A DNA stretch of 64,000 nt from Saposhnikovia divaricata (taxonomy: Eukaryota > Streptophyta > Magnoliopsida > Apiales > Apiaceae), in the NCBI GenBank assembly GCA_036435485.1, contig CM071597.1, positions 6,317,881 through 6,381,880 on the forward strand. Direction: 5' to 3'. How positions within the stretch are numbered: the stretch's first letter is position 1; each line of letters starts with the position of its first letter. Below the pieces are notes generated by a model that was not told where the DNA came from, did not search any database, and was given only the letters and a program-made list of their open reading frames with translations. This document shows, one piece after another, positions 58,362-64,000 of this stretch. The translations under genes and the position numbers were made by a program.

Positions 58362-59351
58362 TGGTCTGTTTGGTAACTTGGAATTCATTAGAATTCCCAG
58401 ATCAAATTTAGTGCTTGGCAAGATTAAAAAAATTTGGATTTGGAATTGATGAATTCCATACTAATTAAATATTAGCTATTTTTTTGTAATTTGAAATTAC
58501 GAATAAAAGGTAGTCATTTGAAATTCTTCTCCACCAAACTATATTACCATCACTCCTTTTTTTGAAATTTTTTATAGAAATAGTTTTTGAAACTTTTTTT
58601 CTCGAGAATTTTTTTCCCGAGGAAATTTTTCTGAGAAAATTTTCTCGATAAATTTTTTTCCGGAATAATTTTCCCGAGAATTTTTTTCTTGGAAAATTTT
58701 TTTTCGAGAAATTTTTTCTCGGGAAAATTTTCTCGAGATTTTTTTTTCGGGAAAATTTTCTCGAGAAATATTTTTCAGGGAAAATTTTCTCGAGAATTTT
58801 TTTTCCGGGGAAATTTTCTGGAGAAATTTTTTCCCGGGAAAATTTTCTTGAGAAATTTTTTTCCGGGAAAATTTTCTCGAGAAATTTCGAATAATTTTCT
58901 CGAGAAATTTTTTTCCCGGGAAAATTTTCTCGAGAAGTTTTTTCCCGTGAAAATTTTCTCGAGAAAATTTTTTCCTGGAAAATTTTTTGAGAATTTTTTT
59001 TTCCAGAATAATTTTCTCGAGAAATTTTTTCCCGGAAAGTTTTTACTGAGAAATTTTTTTCCAGGAAAAGTTTGTCGAGAAATTTTTTTCCATAATAATT
59101 TTCTCGAGAAATTATTTCCCGGGAAAATTTTCTCGAGAAATTTTTTTCCTAGAAAAGTTTCTCGAGAAATTTTTTCCCGAGAAAAGTTTCTCGAGAAATT
59201 TATTCCAGGAAAATTTTCTCCATATTTAAAATTTCTGAATTTAAAATTCTCGTACTTACCAAACGAAAAATTTGGATTTGAAATTATGGATTTCAAATTC
59301 TGAATTTGAAATCATGGATTTGAAATGAAATTCAAGTTTCCAAACACCACC
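58362..59351. mobile_element. Harbinger-type MITE carrying a palindromic minisatellite
   Basis: Ends TGGTCTGTTTGGTAACTTGG and, as reverse complement, GGTGGTGTTTGGAAACTTG with TTA flanks (58359-58361, 59352-59354). Arm A (about 43120-43140, ATGACCTAATATAATTTGC) shows the empty site. The interior is filled by a tandem array at 58590-59222. Confidence 0.88.
58590..59222. repeat. Palindromic minisatellite, about 30-bp unit
   Basis: About twenty degenerate units of TTTTTTCCCGGGAAAATTTT followed by CTCGAGAAAT. Each unit contains two palindromes, TTTTCCCGGGAAAA and TTTCTCGAGAAA. Because the unit length is a multiple of three in places, both strands show long Phe/Lys/Ser/Arg-rich frames (58689-59303 plus, 58775-59296 minus), which are by-products. 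Confidence 0.95.
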
Positions 59352-59821
59352 TTATGTCATTTTTGGTGCGGTTCCAATTGATTTTCGGGTCTATTATTGA
59401 ATTTGACTTAATAAATCGATATTGGATTAGATATGATTGCTTCAAACTAGTTTAATTATTGAATTATTTAATTTGGATAAAAAAATTGATTCTCTACTCT
59501 TTGTTTTTTATTTCGATTTCTCTGGTCGGGATAAAATTTGTCAGGTCCATCTACAATATAATATTGTTTCAATTTTTTATCTGACACAATTATATTAATT
59601 AATAGTTAGATTACGTTATCATTTGTATCTTATAGTAAAATGTAAGGATTAGCTACAATTTTAGGATCCAGTCGATGTACTAAGATGGTATTCATGTTTA
59701 TTATGAAATTTAATTTTTATATTAAATTAAAATTTAGAATCTATATTTTATGTGATGTAAAATTGTAAATCGTATTGTTTGCAAATATTTATTTGTATAC
59801 TTTTTTTTTTTTATGAAAGGT

Positions 59822-60050
59822 GATTTTTTGTAATCAAACCCAATCCTAGTAGAAATTTGATTTTGTAATAACCCAATCCTAGTAGTAATTTGATTTTGTA
59901 ATCAAACCCAATCCTATAGTAATTTGAAAAAATATTTTTGAGTAGCTTGCAGCCCACGCAACTTGCAGCCCAAGCAATACGCAAGATATATACATATGCT
60001 TGCGTATTTTTTGTAATCAAACCCAATCCTAAAAAGATAGTCGTAATTTA
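59822..60050. repeat. Tandem 33-36-bp repeats before the ZFWD gene
   Basis: TTTTGTAATCAAACCCAATC and the following TAGTAATTTGA occur three times in a row (59824-59932) and once more, partial, at 60008-60048. They lie 60-285 bases upstream of the ATG at 60107, in the promoter or 5' UTR of that gene. Confidence 0.85.
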
Positions 60051-60106
60051 GAAAATTCTCCTCGCCAAGATTTCTACGGTGATTTGTTGGATTCATATTC
60101 AGAATT

Positions 60107-61384
60107 ATGGATATCAAAGCAGCTAGGAGAGTACCATTGGAGTTTGATCGGGTGAAAGTTGGAGGCAGTTCAGCTACTAATGGAGTTTGTAGATTTTGGA
60201 GGGCGGGGTGTTGTAAAAGAAGTTATTGTAGGTTTTTACATCAAGAGAAATCGAAGAACCCGAATTACCATGTGCCTAAGACGAGCCAGATTACTGGAGT
60301 TCCGAGGAGACAGGATTTTAAATTTGAGGTTAAGAGTGCTAAAAAGCCTTGTAATGTTACGCAAAGTGCTCTGATAAGTGAAACAAAAGATGTGGTAAAG
60401 AGACAGAATAAGGAACCGAAGAAGCAGCTATGCAAGTACTGGGTCACGGGGAACTGCGTCTATGGTGATCAATGCAAGAACTTGCATTCATGGTACTATG
60501 GAGATGGGTTTACGATGTTGGCTAAGTTAAATGGGCATACTAAGGCTGTTACGGGGATCGCTCTTCCTTCTGGTTCTGACAAGCTCTATTCAGTCAGCAA
60601 GGACAAATCTGTGCGAGTTTGGAATTGCCATACTGGCCAGTGTGGTGAAGTTGTCTACTTTGATGATGAATGTGGAAGTTTGATGTGTGATGGTCCATGT
60701 ATTTTTGTTGGATTGCCAAAAGCTGTAAAGGCATGGAATTTTGAGTGTCAAGCTGAAGTGGCTCTTAATGGACCAGTGGTTGGTCAAGTTTATGCGATGG
60801 AGGTGGGAAGCAATATGTTATTTGCTGGTACACAGGATGGAAACATATTGGTGTGGAAATCCGGTACCTCTGAAGTGGCAGCAACACTAAAAGGTCACAC
60901 TGGTGCTGTAGTGTCACTTGTTGTTGGAGCCAATCGACTCTATTCTGGGTCCATGGATAAAACAATAAAGGTGTGGGATCTCGAGACTTTGAAGTGTTTG
61001 CAGACGCTATGTGGGCATTCTGAAGTCGTGATGTCAGTTATTTGCTGGGATAGATTTCTTATATCCGGCTCCTTGGACGGCCAAATCAAAGTTTGGGCTG
61101 CCACTAAAAGTGGAAATTTGGAAGTTGTCAACGAATGTGATGAAGGACATGGTATTCTAGGATTTTGCGGGATAACTGATGCTGAAGCCAAGCCAATTTT
61201 GCTGTGTTCTTGTAATGATAACTCTGTGCGTCTATATGAGTTGCCATCATTTAGTGAAAGGGGAAGGATATATGCCAAGGGGGAAGTAAGAACACTACAG
61301 ATAGGCACCGGAGGTCTGTTTTTCACTGGGGATGCCACGGGACAGCTAACTGTATGGAAATTGAATGAAAAATCATCTTTGTAA
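60107..61384 (+). CDS. ZFWD-type CCCH zinc finger and WD40 protein
   Basis: A single-exon frame of 425 residues from the ATG at 60107 to the TAA at 61382-61384. Two CCCH zinc fingers come first: CRFWRAGCCKRSYCRFLH (about residues 28-45) and CKYWVTGNCVYGDQCKNLH (about 109-127), the second with the C-X7-C-X5-C-X3-H spacing of the plant ZFWD group. A WD40 propeller fills the rest (about 135-420), with clear GH...WD units such as LNGHTKAV...VRVWNC, LKGHTGAV...IKVWDL and LCGHSEVV...IKVWAA. CCCH fingers bind RNA, and WD40 domains bind partner proteins, so an RNA-linked regulatory role is likely; the plant ZFWD proteins are little characterised. Length and domain order match Arabidopsis ZFWD members. 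All six zinc-binding cysteines and both histidines are present. Its 3' end is partly duplicated at 56775-57029. Confidence 0.95.
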   Translation: MDIKAARRVPLEFDRVKVGGSSATNGVCRFWRAGCCKRSYCRFLHQEKSKNPNYHVPKTSQITGVPRRQDFKFEVKSAKKPCNVTQSALISETKDVVKRQNKEPKKQLCKYWVTGNCVYGDQCKNLHSWYYGDGFTMLAKLNGHTKAVTGIALPSGSDKLYSVSKDKSVRVWNCHTGQCGEVVYFDDECGSLMCDGPCIFVGLPKAVKAWNFECQAEVALNGPVVGQVYAMEVGSNMLFAGTQDGNILVWKSGTSEVAATLKGHTGAVVSLVVGANRLYSGSMDKTIKVWDLETLKCLQTLCGHSEVVMSVICWDRFLISGSLDGQIKVWAATKSGNLEVVNECDEGHGILGFCGITDAEAKPILLCSCNDNSVRLYELPSFSERGRIYAKGEVRTLQIGTGGLFFTGDATGQLTVWKLNEKSSL

Positions 61385-62724
61385 TATCTCTTGTAGCTAT
61401 CTTTTAAGATTGTAGAAAGTGCTCTGCATCTCAATATTGTATATGCTTTTGAACCCTTCGTTGAGCTTAATGAAAGATATTTTTGAGTATATATTAATTA
61501 TTGCAAAATTAAATTTTAAATTATAAGTTAACTTGTTTTAATTAAATCCATAATTCAGAGCAAGCTGTACAACTATATTGGTATTCTTTCTTGAGAATCA
61601 TGAACTATTCAAGGAGTTTGAACAAAATGACGATGAAACATACTAATTAGCCTCGTCCTTTAGGTACAGCAAAGTAAGATTCACTCTTTTGTCAGCAATA
61701 TATTGTTCATGTAAGGACGTAGGTACCTGCTTAAGCAGTCACGACCACCTCAATCAAAGACCTCTAAGGCTGTATCATGTATCGCATATTGCTCGTGCTC
61801 TGGTATCAATTATTTACATTCGAATACTTAAAAAATTCACTGGTCATGCAAAGATTGTACAACTACGAGAAATTGCAGCAAAGTGTGCATCTAGACTACT
61901 AATATTAAGATACAATCAAGTGTAAGTTTACATGTTCCACTTGAACCAGCTTTCGCGCTATAGCTTTTCTTTTATCGAATTGTTGTACATGGTTCTGCCT
62001 GGTATATTTTGTCAGGTACTGAATATAGAATGTTCTGCTGTAAACAGATGATGCTTTAAGAAATGAAATTGCATTTTTTTCTGCCAGAATCGTTCCCTTT
62101 GCCTTCTGCAATTAGGTTTTACAGTTTATTAAGTTAAAAGAAGCTCTAGTGTTCATTACATATCTTGACACAAACTTATAAAATGACACAAGATAGTTTA
62201 ATACTTGATTCATTCTGCTTTTAAGTAATTCATGCATAGTCTGACTAGTTTCACTTTGTAAGCTTTTGAGATTGAGGACAGACTATGAGTCTTCAATGGT
62301 TAATTAAAAAAAGTTAACAAATAATTAAAAAAGTTTACTCTCTTCAAATAATTAACACATGTTTGTACTCTTAATAATGTGCTAATTCAATCTACTAAAA
62401 CAATGTTGCATTCATGTGGTTCTTTCATCTTTGGTTGTGAATCTTGTAATTTAACACAAGATGGTCATGACTTAACACAAGAAATTTCATTGGCTAGTAA
62501 TAATATAATACATGATATTCTGTTTGTACTATGCAACAACATTTAGAAAACAGAGTTCACAGCATCCTATTGACATTAACAAGTTCTTTACTTCAACTTG
62601 GATGAAGATTCCAAAGATTCAGATGAAACAAGAAATAACAACCAATGATAATTCAGATTCATCTCGTTGATCCTGTCAAGAATGCACCACAAGAAATCCC
62701 ATCAGAATATCACATTAAACAAAT
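61385..62724. other. ZFWD 3' UTR and intergenic DNA
   Basis: The 3' UTR probably ends within about 61385-61540, the part copied at 56775-57029. A short open stretch at 61557-61646 (VFFLENHELFKEFEQNDDET before a TAA) follows an acceptor-like ATAATTCAG and could be a remnant exon, but no neighbour exon was found. The rest, including the frames at 61689-62111, is not judged coding. Confidence 0.4.
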
Positions 62725-64000
62725 ATGAAAAGATTCGAGGCCAAATACTTGTTCTTGAGTTTCATATTGGTGGTAATGGTTTGCTGTGGTTACAGGAAGA
62801 TCAAGTTAAAGCTAGAAAAATATTATGAGGTGAAACCGAAAAGCGAAGCAGAGAATGAGAAACAAATCGATGAAAGTCCAGTATCGTTACTACAAGTCAC
62901 GGTGTCACGTCCTATAAGGGTGATATTTGGTGATGAAGCTATTGTAGAGAAGTATGATCCTTTGGAGCTAGCTCAAATTCCTAAACCTAGGCTTGGGGAG
63001 GGGACACTGGGGACTTTATATAAGGCTGTGCACAAATTTGGCTCTACTGTAACTATCAGAAAGATACGACCGGAGGTGGCTAGTTCAGATGATTTTGAGT
63101 TTTGGATCAAGTTCTTTGGAGGTTTACGAAATGATTCAATTGCAAAACTAATCTTTAGTTTTTGGTATGGTGGGGAAGCATTTGTTGTGCATGAGTACTT
63201 CTGTTTAGGGAGTTTGGAGGAGCTTCTACATGGTTAGTATATTAATTGTCAGTCAGTTTTTTTTTTTTTTTTTTTTGGCTTTTCTTATTCCCTATCTCTA
63301 ACAACATTCCTTGATAATCAAATTCAAATCGAAGGAGAATAATATTTTACCCGAAGTAAAACCTCTACAAATGTATATGAATGTTTCTACAGTCTAAGAT
63401 ATCAGACCTTACAAACTCCTATATCTCACTCGTTAGTAGGATCGGGTAAAAGTTTTTTTAAGTCCCTTATTCCAAAGATGTCGTAGAGATCTGAATTTAG
63501 AAACCATAAAAATACATAACATAATTTCATAACATTTCAAGTTGAAAAATAAAATAAGAAGTGGTTTCCTTTTGCATGTAGGGACTGAAGGAATTCAATA
63601 TACACCATTAACCTGGAAGATTCGACAGAAAATAGCACTTGATGCAGCGAAGGCAGTGACTGCAGTACACAAACAAGTGATAGAAAATGGCAAAGCTCTT
63701 GTATGTGGAGTGATCAAGGCTTCTAATATCTTGATCAACGTAGACTTTTCTGCACGCCTTTCTAGCTACGAGATACCTTACCTTATACCACCTGCAACAA
63801 TCATCCGAAGAAATCCTGGTCGAATAGCACCTGAATTAACACACAACCAATATAGAGTTCCCAAAGTTTTTTCACAAAAGTCTGATGTTTACAGCTTTGG
63901 AGTACTGCTTTTAGAGCTTGTCACGGGGAAAAAAGCTTCAGTTACAAACTTAGGGGAGTACATAAAAGAAAAGAAAAGAAGAGAAGGCTTAGAGGGAATA
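62725..64000 (+). CDS. Receptor-like pseudokinase, 5' part
   Basis: Exon 1 is 62725-63232; the donor GTTAGT follows. Exon 2 begins at 63582 after GCATGTAG and is still open at the window end. A hydrophobic segment (about residues 8-22, YLFLSFILVVMVCC) near the N-terminus suggests a membrane anchor; there is no LRR ectodomain. The kinase domain has a glycine loop LGEGTLGTLYKAV and the SDVYSFGVLLLELVTGKK block typical of LRR-III type receptor kinases. The VAIK lysine position reads VTIRK, the HRD loop is replaced by CGVIKASN, and the DFG region reads RLSSYEIP with no Asp. APE is kept (IAPEL). Catalytic activity is therefore unlikely, as in many 'probable inactive receptor kinases'. Such proteins usually act as signalling scaffolds. 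The C-terminus lies beyond 64000. Confidence 0.85.

Larger units (their letters stand above)
57053..59802. repeat. Inverted duplication, arm B with two MITEs
   Basis: The reverse complement matches 42660-43815 from ATGTTGTTGAG to AATATTTATTTGTATACT. Two inserts (57603-58289 and 58362-59351) account for the difference in length. It ends just upstream of the ZFWD promoter region. Confidence 0.88.

Noticed and set aside
58689..59303. Long Phe/Ser/Lys-rich open frames on both strands over 58.7-59.3 kb
   Set aside because: They read a palindromic tandem repeat within a MITE; the mirror frame on the other strand has the same composition, so neither is a gene.
60159..60965. Other-frame and minus-strand frames within the ZFWD gene
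   Set aside because: Shadows of a clear 425-residue coding frame with recognised domains.
61689..62111. Frames downstream of the ZFWD gene
   Set aside because: Overlapping on opposite strands, with no ATG context or similarity.
1..64000. Bacterial-style operons, ribosome binding sites or prophage
   Set aside because: Introns, plant transposons and plant gene families throughout; nothing bacterial is present.

Overview
This is nuclear DNA from a flowering plant, almost certainly a eudicot: AT-rich, with GT-AG introns, plant lineages of Ty1/copia, Ty3/gypsy, CACTA, MULE, PIF/Harbinger, mariner/Stowaway, Helitron and RTE-LINE elements, and plant-type host genes (a CCCH-WD40 'ZFWD' protein, a FAM114-like protein, a receptor-like pseudokinase). 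The species cannot be told from what I can see. The track of open frames accepts non-ATG starts, so I reset starts by eye where needed.

Left two thirds (1-42 kb): almost entirely transposons, many nested. An AT-rich stretch with a four-copy satellite-like array (1.7-2.8 kb) leads to a full-length copia element (3526-12703, 5-bp duplication CTAAG) that split the 3' end of a Helitron. A solo LTR of the same family (14235-15849, TAGTT) sits inside a second Helitron. Then come short MULE-like elements, an RTE-LINE tail, several MITEs, two further 9-10-bp-TSD MULEs, a decayed copia on the minus strand (22.1-24.9 kb) carrying a MITE in gag, and a decayed Ty3/gypsy 3' region with its LTR (25.7-29.0 kb). 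From 30396 to 38155 a mariner-like element holds a 1156-bp MULE and a 5.8-kb CACTA element; the CACTA carries a Ptta/En/Spm-domain exon and pieces of an endo-beta-mannanase gene in both orientations. At 40.4-41.5 kb a Helitron sits in a MITE that sits in a MITE of the same family.

Right third (42-64 kb): genes. A possible 54-residue small protein (42294-42458); a nine-exon FAM114/DUF719-like gene on the minus strand (44053-49874); an unrecognised host exon cut by a young copia element with unusual TA...TA LTR ends (51244-56675); an inverted fragment of the ZFWD 3' end (56775-57029); the intact single-exon ZFWD gene (60107-61384); and the first exons of a receptor-like pseudokinase running off the window (62725-64000). 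An inverted duplication (42660-43815 versus 57053-59802) brackets the FAM114 gene; the second arm has gained two MITEs whose empty sites are preserved in the first arm.

The most novel-looking item is a small family of MULE-type elements (13601-13985, 16330-16564, 30633-31788). They share about 20 bp of terminal sequence and 9-bp target duplications, but each carries a different core of repeated GC-rich palindromes.
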